DNA of 64,000 nt from Solibacteraceae bacterium (lineage in GTDB: Bacteria; Acidobacteriota; Terriglobia; Bryobacterales; Bryobacteraceae), in the NCBI GenBank assembly GCA_021324015.1, contig JAJPJX010000057.1, forward strand, positions 1 to 64,000, written 5' to 3'. This document shows, one piece after another, positions 8,459-15,745 of this stretch. A model generated the notes under the pieces. It saw only the letters and a program-made list of their open reading frames with translations. It was not told where the DNA came from and ran no database searches. The position numbers and the translations under genes are program-made. The stretch's first letter is position 1. Every line of letters starts with the position of its first letter.

Positions 8459-9154
8459 CTAGCGGAAGCGCAGGTCGACCTTGCCTTCCGGGCTGTTATA
8501 GATCAGTTCCAGGTCCTTCAGCTTCTGCTTTTCCATGGGAAAGTAAAGCAGCCCGGCAACCGGTTCTTTGGTTTTCTTTTCGGGCAGGATGCGCTCGTCC
8601 AGGACCTTCATCAGAGGGTTGGGCTTCTGCTTCTCGCTCTTGACGGATGCCTGGGCATCCGGTTCACCACCGCCCCCGCCGCCGACTCCCACCCCCCCCA
8701 TCGGGTACGGAGGCCCCATGCCCGGATAGCCGCCGGGGTAGCCCCCCGGGTACCCGCCCGGGTATCCGCCGGGATATCCCATGCCGGGACCGCTTTCCGC
8801 CATCATCCCGCCGCCGCCCGAGCCGTTGAGGGTCACGACCAATGCTCCCGGACCGGCGATCTGGCTCGCGGCGTAAGGCGTGGCCTTCTCCCCGTCCTTG
8901 TCGGTGCGCAGCGTGAAATCATCGCGGCTGATGGCCAGTTCCTTGCCAAAGCGCGGCGTCATCTTAACCGCCACCACGACGAAGTGCCCGCCCAGATCGT
9001 TTCCCAGCACGGACGCCACCAATTCCTTATCGGGGTACGCCGTGGCTTCAATCTGGACCGCATCGTTTTCGCTCTGCCCGGTACCAGGCCTCTTGGCGCC
9101 CGCCAGCAGGGGAGAAACCAGGATCAGCGATAGCCCCACCAACCTTGCTCGCAT
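8459..9154 (-). CDS. Secreted protein with GYPG repeats
   Basis: 231 aa with a signal peptide (MRARLVGLSLILVSPLLAGA). Residues about 20-105 form a beta-rich domain (VVAVKMTPRFGKELAISRDD...FTLRTDKDGEK). A low-complexity linker of GYPG units and a poly-Gly stretch follow, then a charged C-terminal domain (KTKEPVAGLLYFPMEKQK). Such proteins with a DUF4352-like front are common in Acidobacteria; function unknown. GGAGGT lies 6 nt before the ATG and supports the start. The promoter overlaps the recA promoter face to face (9173-9202). Confidence 0.75.
   Translation of the reverse strand: MRARLVGLSLILVSPLLAGAKRPGTGQSENDAVQIEATAYPDKELVASVLGNDLGGHFVVVAVKMTPRFGKELAISRDDFTLRTDKDGEKATPYAASQIAGPGALVVTLNGSGGGGMMAESGPGMGYPGGYPGGYPGGYPGGYPGMGPPYPMGGVGVGGGGGGEPDAQASVKSEKQKPNPLMKVLDERILPEKKTKEPVAGLLYFPMEKQKLKDLELIYNSPEGKVDLRFR
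8724..8783 (-). repeat. 12-bp minisatellite encoding GYPG units
   Basis: Five consecutive 12-bp units (8724-8735, 8736-8747, 8748-8759, 8760-8771, 8772-8783), each beginning GGRTA on the plus strand. They encode the GYPG repeats of the overlapping secreted protein. Unit number may vary between strains by slippage. Confidence 0.75.
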
Positions 9155-9172
9155 CGCATGACCTCCGCTCGC

Positions 9173-9202
9173 ATTATAGCCCGTTTAGCCGGTTGCTATA
9201 AT
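9173..9202. promoter_or_regulatory. Symmetric divergent promoter of recA and the GYPG protein
   Basis: A perfect inverted repeat ATTATAGC (9173-9180) / GCTATAAT (9195-9202), spacer 14 bp. Plus strand: TTATAG (9174-9179), 17 bp, TATAAT (9197-9202), reading toward recA. Minus strand: TTATAG (9201-9196), 17 bp, TATAAT (9178-9173), reading toward 9154. Each -10 therefore overlaps the other promoter's -35. No recognisable LexA box was seen. Confidence 0.6.
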
Positions 9203-9236
9203 TCATCTTCAGCCCGAGAAGAGGAGTTTTCCCGAA

Positions 9237-10313
9237 ATGGATGAGAAAGAACGCACGCGTGCGCTGGAACTGACCCTGAACCACATCGAGAAGCAGTTCG
9301 GCAAAGGATCGATTCTGCGGCTGGGATCCAAGGACGCCATCGTGCCGGTGTCGGTGATCTCGACGGGGTCGATTTCGCTGGACGCCGCGTTGGGCGTGGG
9401 TGGTTTCCCGCGCGGCAGAATCAACGAGATTTACGGGCCGGAGTCGTCCGGCAAGACCACCATTGCCCTGCAAGTGGTTGCGGAGGCCCAGAAGAAGGGC
9501 GGCATGGCCGCCTTCATCGACGTCGAGCATGCCTTGGACCCTTTGTACGCCCGGAAACTCGGCGTGGACGTGGACAATCTGCTGGTCTCGCAGCCGGACT
9601 ACGGCGAACAGGCCCTGGAGATCACCAGCGCCTTGATCAGCTCCGGCTCGATCGACGTCCTGGTAGTGGATTCGGTGGCCGCCCTGGTGCCCAAGGCCGA
9701 ACTCGAAGGCGAGATGGGCGACAGCCACATGGGCGTGCAGGCGCGCCTGATGTCCCAGGCGCTGCGCAAACTCACCGGCACGGTGGCGAAGTCCAAAACC
9801 TGCCTGATCTTCATCAACCAGATCCGCGAAAAGATCGGAGTCATGTTCGGTAATCCCGAAACCACCACCGGCGGGCGGGCGCTGAAATTCTACGCCTCCG
9901 TGCGCGTAGATGTGCGGCGCATTGCGGCCATCAAGGACGGCGAGAACGTGGTCGGCAACCGTACCAAGGTCAAGGTGGTCAAGAACAAGGTGGCGTCGCC
10001 GTTCCGGGAAGCTGAATTCGATATCATCTACGGCGAAGGCGTCTCCAAGGAAGGCGACCTGCTGGACCTGGGAGTGGCGCAGAACCTGATCGAAAAGAGC
10101 GGCTCCTGGTTCAGCTACAAAGGCGACCGCATCGGGCAGGGCCGCGAGAACGCGCGGCAGTTTCTCAAGGACAACGCGGACATTCGCCAGGCCCTGGATA
10201 CCGAGCTTCGCAAAGCGCTCGGCCTGATCAAACCCGAGCCCGCCGCGGAGCCCTCCGCGCGGCCCGAAACCCCCGCCGCGCGGCCCGCGCCGCCCGCCGC
10301 GGCCCGCCGTTAG
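9237..10313 (+). CDS. recA: Recombinase A
   Basis: 358-aa RecA: ATP-dependent strand exchange, homologous repair and SOS coprotease. Walker A GPESSGKT lies at about 67-74, the opening [17 protein letters not shown] is canonical, and [18 protein letters not shown] and the Walker-B region LDVLVVDS-like strand (here IDVLVVDS) are intact. The DNA-binding segment [20 protein letters not shown] is complete. The C-terminal tail is short and rich in Pro/Ala/Arg rather than acidic, which is unusual because acidic tails restrain RecA loading in well-studied species. GAGGAG at 9221-9226 is 10 nt before the ATG. A pair of hairpins follows the stop. Confidence 0.98.
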   Translation: MDEKERTRALELTLNHIEKQFGKGSILRLGSKDAIVPVSVISTGSISLDAALGVGGFPRGRINEIYGPESSGKTTIALQVVAEAQKKGGMAAFIDVEHALDPLYARKLGVDVDNLLVSQPDYGEQALEITSALISSGSIDVLVVDSVAALVPKAELEGEMGDSHMGVQARLMSQALRKLTGTVAKSKTCLIFINQIREKIGVMFGNPETTTGGRALKFYASVRVDVRRIAAIKDGENVVGNRTKVKVVKNKVASPFREAEFDIIYGEGVSKEGDLLDLGVAQNLIEKSGSWFSYKGDRIGQGRENARQFLKDNADIRQALDTELRKALGLIKPEPAAEPSARPETPAARPAPPAAARR

Positions 10314-10329
10314 CCGGCACGGGATACGT

Positions 10330-10354
10330 GAAACCCCCGTTCTACGGGGGTTTC
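10330..10354 (+). terminator. First hairpin downstream of recA
   Basis: GAAACCCCCGT (10330-10340), loop TCT, ACGGGGGTTTC (10344-10354): a perfect 11-bp stem. Only three T residues sit on the 3' arm and no T-run follows, so it may act as an RNA 3'-end stabiliser or a weak terminator in front of the second one. Confidence 0.6.
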
Positions 10355-10370
10355 ATGCAGGCAGCATCAA

Positions 10371-10396
10371 AAAAATGCCCGAAAATCGGGCTTTTT
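10371..10396. terminator. Intrinsic terminator, A- and T-tract flanked
   Basis: GCCCGA (10377-10382), loop AAA, TCGGGC (10386-10391), followed by TTTTT (10392-10396) and preceded by a run of A. The flanking A/T runs make it look functional in both directions. It isolates recA from the HU gene. Confidence 0.75.
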
Positions 10397-10451
10397 GGAT
10401 GCATTTCCCTTTACATCGCCGAGAGGCTTCCCTTATCATTGATTACGATTG

Positions 10452-10482
10452 AGGCAGGCGCTCGCAGGCGAGCGGCATGCCT
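10452..10482 (+). promoter_or_regulatory. Stem-loop upstream of the HU gene
   Basis: AGGCA (10452-10456) pairs with TGCCT (10478-10482), and inside it GCTC/GAGC (about 10460-10472) continues the stem with a small mismatch. It lies about 95 nt before the HU start codon, after the recA terminators, so it may be in the HU leader or flank its promoter. Role inferred only from position. Confidence 0.4.
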
Positions 10483-10574
10483 GACCTTGTTCGATGGTGA
10501 TGTACAGCGGCCTCCCGGCGTGTGGAGGACCACTGCAAAGATTGAGTAACCTGACGGGAGAATCAAGGAGATTT

Positions 10575-10877
10575 ATGGCCAACCAAAGAATGACTCAGAC
10601 CCAGCTGGTACGGACGATCGCGGAAAAGTGTGAGGTCAACAACAAGACCGCTCGCGGCTTCCTGGATACCCTTTCCACGCTGGCAATCAGTGAAGTGAAG
10701 AAGAACGGCATGTTCGTCCTGCCCGGAGTCGGGCGCGTGGTGCGCGTCGAACGGAAAGCTCGCATGGGGCGCAACCCGGCGACCGGCGAGGCCATCAAGA
10801 TTCCGGCCAAGAAAGTGGTCAAGTTCCGGGTGGCGAAAGCCTTCAAGGACTCGATCATTCCCCCCAAGAAGAAATAA
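10575..10877 (+). CDS. hup: HU/IHF-family DNA-binding protein
   Basis: 100-aa histone-like protein that bends and compacts DNA as a dimer. The family signature GRNPATGEAIKIPA is present on the DNA-binding arm and KVVKFRVAKAFKDSI closes the fold. The first 75 residues read MTQTQLVRTIAEKCEVNNKTA and VKKNGMFVLPGVGRVVRVER, somewhat diverged from E. coli HU. AAGGAG (10565-10570) is 4 nt before the ATG at 10575, which I choose over an upstream in-frame start at 10494 because the extension is not HU-like. A strong terminator follows. IHF alpha/beta identity is not supported. Confidence 0.93.
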   Translation: MANQRMTQTQLVRTIAEKCEVNNKTARGFLDTLSTLAISEVKKNGMFVLPGVGRVVRVERKARMGRNPATGEAIKIPAKKVVKFRVAKAFKDSIIPPKKK

Positions 10878-10901
10878 CTGGGGACAGGGCCCAGAAACAC
10901 G

Positions 10902-10932
10902 AAACCCCGCGCTCTCAGGCGCGGGGTTTTTT
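10902..10932 (+). terminator. Intrinsic terminator of the HU gene
   Basis: AAACCCCGCGC (10902-10912) and GCGCGGGGTTT (10919-10929) form an 11-bp stem around TCTCAG, followed by a T-run to 10932. It also separates the HU gene from the convergent tatA. Confidence 0.85.
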
Positions 10933-11006
10933 GTCTCGTCTCACGATGGGAGAGACTTCTGAAGCCGAGATGAAATCCGCCCAACGTGCGGGCGGCTCCA
11001 CGAAGC

Positions 11007-11177
11007 TTACGCCTGCTTCTTCTCTTCGACCTTGTCTTCGTCGCCCTTCAAGGCAGTCTTGAAGTTGCGGATGCCTTCACCCAAACCTTTCGCCACCTCT
11101 GGAATCTTCTTGCCGCCAAACAGCAGCACGGCAACTCCAAGAATCACGAGAAGTTCAGGCAAGCCAATGGATCTCAT
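11007..11177 (-). CDS. tatA: Sec-independent translocase subunit TatA
   Basis: A 56-aa gene, so short it is easily missed. It starts [20 protein letters not shown], with a single N-terminal membrane helix, then [20 protein letters not shown], the FG hinge and amphipathic helix characteristic of TatA/E; the tail is short and charged (KVEEKKQA). TatA oligomerises to let folded twin-arginine substrates cross the inner membrane. AAAGGAGG lies 5 nt upstream of the ATG. It is last after the response-regulator cluster, 77 bp behind its stop; no tatB or tatC is nearby, so they must be elsewhere. At least four proteins in this window carry Tat-like leaders. Confidence 0.93.
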   Translation of the reverse strand: MRSIGLPELLVILGVAVLLFGGKKIPEVAKGLGEGIRNFKTALKGDEDKVEEKKQA

Positions 11178-11254
11178 GCGGCCTCCTTTACGCTGAACGC
11201 GCTTTCATTGTAAATATCGCAACAGGTTCGCGTCAACTACAGGCCGCACAGAGC

Positions 11255-11962
11255 TTACGCCGGCGCCGCCGCGACCTGGGTGGCCCGCACCTCGAAGGTG
11301 TAGCCGAAACCCCGGATGGAGTGGATCAGTTGGGGGTTGGCGGGGTCGGATTCCACCTTTTGCCGCAGCCGCAGCACATACACATCCACGGCCCGGTCGG
11401 TGATGGCCCGATCCTGCCCCCACACGGCATTCAGCAATTGCTCGCGGCTGAACACCATTCCCGGCCGGCTCATGAGGAACTCGAGCAGGCGGAATTCCGT
11501 GGCGGTGAGGGCCAGCGGGGCGCCGTGCAGGCGCACCTGGCAACTGCCGCGATCCAGCACCAGGCCCCCAGCCTCCAGCACCCGCGTGGGCGCAGTCTGG
11601 CTGCGGAACTGCAGCTTGATGCGGGCGATCAGCTCCCGCACGAAGAAGGGCTTGACTACGTAGTCGTTGGCGCCCAGTTCCAGGCCGACGATGCGGTCTG
11701 TCTCCGCGGCGCGGGCCGTCAGAAAGATGATCGGTGTGGCGGAAAGCTCCGGATCCTTCCGCACAGCCTTGCAAATCTCCAGGCCGTCGTAATCCGGCAG
11801 CATGATGTCCAGGAGGATCAGGTCCGGGCGAACCTGGCGGCACAATTCCAGCGCGTCTCTGCCGCTCTGGGAGCCGCTCAGGGCAAAGCCCTCCTTCTCC
11901 AGGTTGTACCTCAGCAAGGCGAACAAGTCCGCGTCGTCTTCGATCAGGAGGATTCTCTTCAT
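11255..11962 (-). CDS. OmpR/PhoB-type response regulator (second of two)
   Basis: 235 aa. Receiver domain (1-120) with acidic pocket IEDD, phosphoacceptor in LILLDIMLPD (Asp at about 53), the switch Thr in IIFLTARA and the conserved Lys in VVKPF. The DNA-binding winged helix (about 130-228) contains LTATEFRLLEFLMSRPG, SREQLLNAVWG and the RAVDVYVLRLRQK recognition segment. It lies 42 bp after the histidine kinase stop, so it may be the third gene of one operon. A palindrome at 11977-11999 sits just upstream of its start. PhoB-like; target genes are unknown. Confidence 0.93.
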   Translation of the reverse strand: MKRILLIEDDADLFALLRYNLEKEGFALSGSQSGRDALELCRQVRPDLILLDIMLPDYDGLEICKAVRKDPELSATPIIFLTARAAETDRIVGLELGANDYVVKPFFVRELIARIKLQFRSQTAPTRVLEAGGLVLDRGSCQVRLHGAPLALTATEFRLLEFLMSRPGMVFSREQLLNAVWGQDRAITDRAVDVYVLRLRQKVESDPANPQLIHSIRGFGYTFEVRATQVAAAPA

Positions 11963-11976
11963 CGCTGCTATCCCGA

Positions 11977-11999
11977 CTGTAACCGCTGAGTGGTTACAG
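11977..11999. promoter_or_regulatory. Palindrome between kinase and response regulator
   Basis: CTGTAACC (11977-11984), 7-bp spacer, GGTTACAG (11992-11999), perfect arms. It ends 15 bp before the start codon of the downstream regulator (minus strand) and lies 5 bp past the kinase stop. CTGTAAC resembles a Pho-box half-site, but Pho boxes are direct repeats and this is inverted. It could be an operator or an RNA hairpin. Confidence 0.55.
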
Positions 12000-12004
12000 G
12001 GGAG

Positions 12005-13471
12005 TTAAGAAGCGGTGAACTCGGGATTAAGTTCTTCGCGGGCGTATAAACCCATGTTTTCCGTGGGCAAAGTGAAAAAGAAGGCGGACCCGCGGCCGAC
12101 CTCGCTCTCCACCCAGACCCGGCCCCGGTGCGCCAGCACCAGATGTTTCACGATGGAGAGCCCCAGCCCGGTCCCGCCCAGCGCCCGCGAGCGGGCCTTA
12201 TCCACCCGGTAGAAACGCTCGAACAGCCGCGGCAGGTCTTCGCTGGGGATGCCGATTCCGGTGTCCCTGACAAAGAGCTGCACCCAGGGCTGGCCCGGGA
12301 TGGCGCCCACCGTAATGCGGCCGCCTTCCGGGGTGTACTTGATGGCGTTATCGAGCAGGTTACTGAGGATTTGCGAGACCGCCTCGGCGTCGCAGAACGC
12401 TTCCAGGCCGGCCGCCGCAGTCTCATGCACCAGCTCGATGCGCTTCTTCTCCGCGATGGGCCGCACCGTATCCAGAGCCGAGAGGAGCAGTTCGTTGGCC
12501 TGGTAGTGGTCGAAGCGGAATTCCTGGCGGCGCATCTCCACGCGGGAGAGGGTCAGGAGGTCCTCGGTCAGGCGCGCCAGCCGCTCGGCGTTCTGCCGGA
12601 TGATACCCAGGAACCGCAAGTTGTTCTCGCCGTCTTCGAGCGCGCCGTCCATCAAGGTTTCGGCGTATCCCTGGATGGAAGCCAGGGGCGTGCGCAGTTC
12701 GTGCGAAACGTTGATGACGAAGTCCTTGCGGATGCGCTCCAGCTTTTCCAGTTCGGCGTGCTCGGCGTGGAGCTGCGCCACGGTTTTCTGGAGGTTTTCG
12801 CCGGTCTCATTCAGCTTGCGCGCCAGTTGCCCGAACTCGCTGTTATCCACGCGCTTGAGCCGCGCCCGGAAATTTCCGCGGGCGAGTTCGCCGGCGAACT
12901 CCATGATGGTGGCGAAGCGGCGGGACAGATACCGCGCCAGCAGGGCGGCCAGCAGGATGGCGGGCAGAAAGGCCAGCGCGGCACTGGCCAGGATCCGCCA
13001 GCGGATGATGGCCACCTGGCGGTTGATCTGGGACAGCGGCACCGCCAGGCGTAGGGCGCCCGCGGGTATGGGCACCGCGACATACAGGAAGTTCACGCCC
13101 AACGCGGCGCTGTGCCGGATGCTCCAGCCTTCCGCGCCACCAAAGGCTTTCACCAGCTCCGGACGGGTGCGGTGATTTTCCATGGTGTCCGGGTTGGCGT
13201 TGGAATCGGCCAGCACACGCCCGTCCGGCGCCACAATCGTCAGGCGCGCGCCCGCGGCTTGCGCCATCGACTGCACGTCCTGCCGCGTCAGCCGGGCCGG
13301 GTCCAGAGCGGCGAACGCCATCGTACGGCCCTTTTCCGCAAGCTCCCGGATCAGGTTCTGGAGATAGCTGTTTTCCGCGACCCGCGTGGCGAAAAAATCC
13401 ACTGCCAGGAGGGCGATCAGGAGCAGCAGGAATACGACGGAGAGCAGCTTGGCGAAGATCCGGGCGGTCAC
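12005..13471 (-). CDS. PhoR-like sensor histidine kinase
   Basis: 488 aa, membrane-bound. TM1 is about 7-28, a periplasmic sensor of some 125 residues follows, then TM2 about 157-180 and a HAMP linker (LSRRFATIMEFAGELARGNF). The phosphorylated His257 is in VINVSHELRTPLASIQGYAE. The HATPase domain has the N-box ILSNLLDNAIKYTP, DTGIGI and GTGLGLSIVKHLV. Unlike E. coli PhoR it has no visible PAS domain but has a large periplasmic loop. The ATG overlaps the stop of the upstream regulator (13468-13471), so these two are translationally coupled. Phosphate sensing is a guess from family likeness. Confidence 0.92.
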   Translation of the reverse strand: MTARIFAKLLSVVFLLLLIALLAVDFFATRVAENSYLQNLIRELAEKGRTMAFAALDPARLTRQDVQSMAQAAGARLTIVAPDGRVLADSNANPDTMENHRTRPELVKAFGGAEGWSIRHSAALGVNFLYVAVPIPAGALRLAVPLSQINRQVAIIRWRILASAALAFLPAILLAALLARYLSRRFATIMEFAGELARGNFRARLKRVDNSEFGQLARKLNETGENLQKTVAQLHAEHAELEKLERIRKDFVINVSHELRTPLASIQGYAETLMDGALEDGENNLRFLGIIRQNAERLARLTEDLLTLSRVEMRRQEFRFDHYQANELLLSALDTVRPIAEKKRIELVHETAAAGLEAFCDAEAVSQILSNLLDNAIKYTPEGGRITVGAIPGQPWVQLFVRDTGIGIPSEDLPRLFERFYRVDKARSRALGGTGLGLSIVKHLVLAHRGRVWVESEVGRGSAFFFTLPTENMGLYAREELNPEFTAS

Positions 13472-14160
13472 TCGCCTTCCTCAAACCGGTAGCCGAAGCC
13501 CCGCACCGTGGTCAGGTAGCGCGGGTTGTCGGGCTCTTCCTCGATGTGCTCGCGAAGCCGCCGGATATGCACGTCCACGGTTCGCGGCGTGACGAAGCGC
13601 TGTTCGCCCCAGACCTCTCCCAGCAACTGATCGCGGCTGTACGCGCGGCCGGCATGGGTGAGAAAAAATTCCAGCAGCTTGAATTCGGTGGAGGTTAATT
13701 CGAGTTCCCGCTCACGCAGAAACACGCGGCGCGACGTGCGGTCCAGCCGAAACGGGCCGACTCCCACCTGGAGCGACTCTTCCTCCCGTTCCTCCCGGCG
13801 CAGGTGCGCCTTCACCCGGGCGATCAGCTCACGCGGGCTGAACGGCTTGGTCATATAATCGTCGCCGCCGATTTCGAGGCCCAGCACGCGGTCCACCTCA
13901 TCGGAGCGCGCCGTCAGGAACACCACGGGCGTGCGCGCCAGCACGGCCGACTGCCGGATCTGCCGGCACAACTCGAATCCGTCGCTTTCCGGCAGCATGA
14001 CGTCCAGCAGGATCAGATCCGGCTTCCAGCTTTCGAGTTCCCGCAGAGTCCCCTTGGCGCCGGGAAGGACGCATGCCTGGTAGCCGTTGCGGGTGAGGTT
14101 ATAGTCCAGCAGAGAAGCCAGCTCGGCCTCATCCTCAACAATCGCCACTTTTCTTGCCAT
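13468..14160 (-). CDS. OmpR/PhoB-type response regulator (first of two)
   Basis: 230 aa. Receiver with EDEAEL at the acidic pocket, phosphoacceptor in LILLDVMLPES (Asp at about 53), VVFLTARSD and MTKPFSP. The winged-helix effector has LTSTEFKLLEFFLTHAG, SRDQLLGEVWG and RTVDVHIRRLREH, as in PhoB. Overlap of 4 bp with the kinase makes it the most likely cognate partner. The other regulator at 11255-11962 lies on the far side of the same kinase. Confidence 0.94.
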   Translation of the reverse strand: MARKVAIVEDEAELASLLDYNLTRNGYQACVLPGAKGTLRELESWKPDLILLDVMLPESDGFELCRQIRQSAVLARTPVVFLTARSDEVDRVLGLEIGGDDYMTKPFSPRELIARVKAHLRREEREEESLQVGVGPFRLDRTSRRVFLRERELELTSTEFKLLEFFLTHAGRAYSRDQLLGEVWGEQRFVTPRTVDVHIRRLREHIEEEPDNPRYLTTVRGFGYRFEEGE

Positions 14161-14196
14161 CTACTCCCTTTGTCTTATTGTACCCGCACGGCCAAC

Positions 14197-14787
14197 TCAG
14201 ACCCGCCCGCCGGAAAGGCGGTGGTTGAGCCGCGCCAGCAGCACCACCAGCAGCACCAGGGTGACCGCGCCGGCCGTGAAAGCCCACACGTGTTCGTGCA
14301 GAAAGGTCATCGAATCCCGGCCCAGCCTGACACCCAACCAGGCCTCTCCGAAGTAGCGCAGCACGCGGGCCGCCAGGATCACCGCCAGGAAGGAGCGCAG
14401 AGGCGTGCGCAGCACGCCGGCAGAAATCACGAACACCTTGAGCGGCAGCGGAATCACGGGCACCACGGCGGGGATGAACACCGTCGCCAGGCCGTAGCGT
14501 TGGAACCACACGCGGAAGCGCTTCGGATGGTCCGTTTTGGACGGCCGCTTCCCCCAAAGCTTTCCGCCCTTGCGGGAGGCGGCAAAGAGAGCCAGGTTGC
14601 CGGCCAGGGAGCCGGCCACCGCCATGGCGGCGCCCCAGTACGCCTGCTCCGGTGCCTTGACGGCAACCAACACCACCAGGGCGTCCATGCCCATGGCCAC
14701 CGGGATGCCCGCCGAATCGATAAACGCCAGTAACAGAATCCCCCAGATGCCGTAAGCAACCAGGGCGGCAATTAGGTGTTGCAGCAA
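14197..14787 (-). CDS. DedA/VTT-type membrane protein
   Basis: 196 aa, about five to six hydrophobic helices, with the VTT (SNARE-associated) pattern: WGAAMAVAGSLAGNLALFAASRKGG, then RYGLATVFIPAVVPVIPLPLKVFVISAGV with the conserved prolines, and AARVLRYFGEAWLGVRLG with two arginines. Most like the YqaA/DedA branch, implicated in lipid scrambling and undecaprenyl-phosphate recycling. The start codon appears to be TTG at 14787, with TACAAT on the minus strand 5 nt upstream and no SD, so this message may be leaderless. It is divergent from the metallo-beta-lactamase gene. Confidence 0.85.
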   Translation of the reverse strand: MLQHLIAALVAYGIWGILLLAFIDSAGIPVAMGMDALVVLVAVKAPEQAYWGAAMAVAGSLAGNLALFAASRKGGKLWGKRPSKTDHPKRFRVWFQRYGLATVFIPAVVPVIPLPLKVFVISAGVLRTPLRSFLAVILAARVLRYFGEAWLGVRLGRDSMTFLHEHVWAFTAGAVTLVLLVVLLARLNHRLSGGRV

Positions 14788-14846
14788 AAGCTATTGTAGC
14801 GTGTGGGCCGGCTGGATTTCGTAGCGGTCGCGTTTGGGGGCGGCCA

Positions 14847-14852
14847 TATAAT
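14847..14852 (+). promoter_or_regulatory. -10 hexamer directly upstream of the lactamase start
   Basis: TATAAT at 14847-14852 with only 6 nt (GTGGGG) before the ATG at 14859. The transcript would begin at or next to the start codon. No convincing -35 was found. Confidence 0.45.
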
Positions 14853-14858
14853 GTGGGG

Positions 14859-15695
14859 ATGCTCTTACGCATCTTCTCCGGCCTGATCCTTTTCGCCGCC
14901 CTGGTTCCCGCACAACGGGATTGGGGTGACCCCTTCCCGCCGCACCGGATTGCGGATCATCTTTACTACGTCGGGTCGAAAGGCCTGGCCAGCTATCTGG
15001 TTACCACCAGCCAGGGCGATATCCTGATTAACGCCAGCTTCGAGCGAACAGTCCCGATCATTCGCGCCAACGTCGAAAAGCTGGGCTTCCGCTTCACCGG
15101 CATTAAGATCCTCCTTACCAGCCACGCGCATGCCGACCACGCGGCCGGAAGCGCGCTGGTCAAGGAACTCACCGGCGCGAAGGTTTACGTGATGCGGGGA
15201 GACGAACAGATCATCGAAAACGGCGGCCGGGGGCAGTATCTCTACAAGGAGACCTGGAGACCCTGCAAAGTCGATCGCGTGTTGAACGACGGCGACACCG
15301 TCACCCTGGGTGGCATCACGCTCAACGCACACCTCACGCCCGGCCACACGCGCGGCTGCACCACGTGGACCATGCGGGCCACCGATCACGGCAAAACGTA
15401 CAATGTTGTCATCGTGGGGAGCCCGAACGCCAATCCAGGGTACCGGCTGGTGAACAACCCGGAGTATCCGGAGATCGCCGATGACTTCGCCCGTACCTTC
15501 CGCGTTCTCAAGTCCCTCTCCTGCGACATCTTTCTGGGCGCCCATGGAAGCTATTACGATATGGAGGCCAAGTACAGCCGCCTGAAGAGCGGTTCCAGCG
15601 CCAACCCGTTCGTGGATCCGGAAGGCTACCGCAGGTACGTGGCCGACCGCGAGAAGGCTTACCTGGAAACACTGCGGCAACAACAGAAGCCGTGA
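14859..15695 (+). CDS. Subclass B3-like metallo-beta-lactamase
   Basis: 278 aa with a signal peptide (MLLRIFSGLILFAALVPAQ), so periplasmic. The zinc site is of B3 type: HAHADH (His89, His91, Asp93, His94), His163 in TPGHTRGCTTW, and His229 in FLGAHGSYYD. The segment GSPNANPGYRLVNNPEYPEI matches the B3 pattern before the last His. It should hydrolyse beta-lactams, although environmental B3-like proteins may have other activities. The open frame could start at GTG 14853; I chose the ATG at 14859. No SD, but TATAAT 6 nt upstream suggests a leaderless message. It is followed by the NIPSNAP gene, which has its own -10-like hexamer. Confidence 0.88.
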   Translation: MLLRIFSGLILFAALVPAQRDWGDPFPPHRIADHLYYVGSKGLASYLVTTSQGDILINASFERTVPIIRANVEKLGFRFTGIKILLTSHAHADHAAGSALVKELTGAKVYVMRGDEQIIENGGRGQYLYKETWRPCKVDRVLNDGDTVTLGGITLNAHLTPGHTRGCTTWTMRATDHGKTYNVVIVGSPNANPGYRLVNNPEYPEIADDFARTFRVLKSLSCDIFLGAHGSYYDMEAKYSRLKSGSSANPFVDPEGYRRYVADREKAYLETLRQQQKP

Positions 15696-15745
15696 GACCG
15701 GCCCTGGCCCGGGGACGGAGCACGCGCGCGGTGTACACTGGCACC

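Noticed and set aside
9155-9236. LexA/SOS box upstream of recA
   Set aside because: No CGAAC-N4-GTTCG-type or related box recognisable; the palindrome present is AT-rich and part of the promoters.
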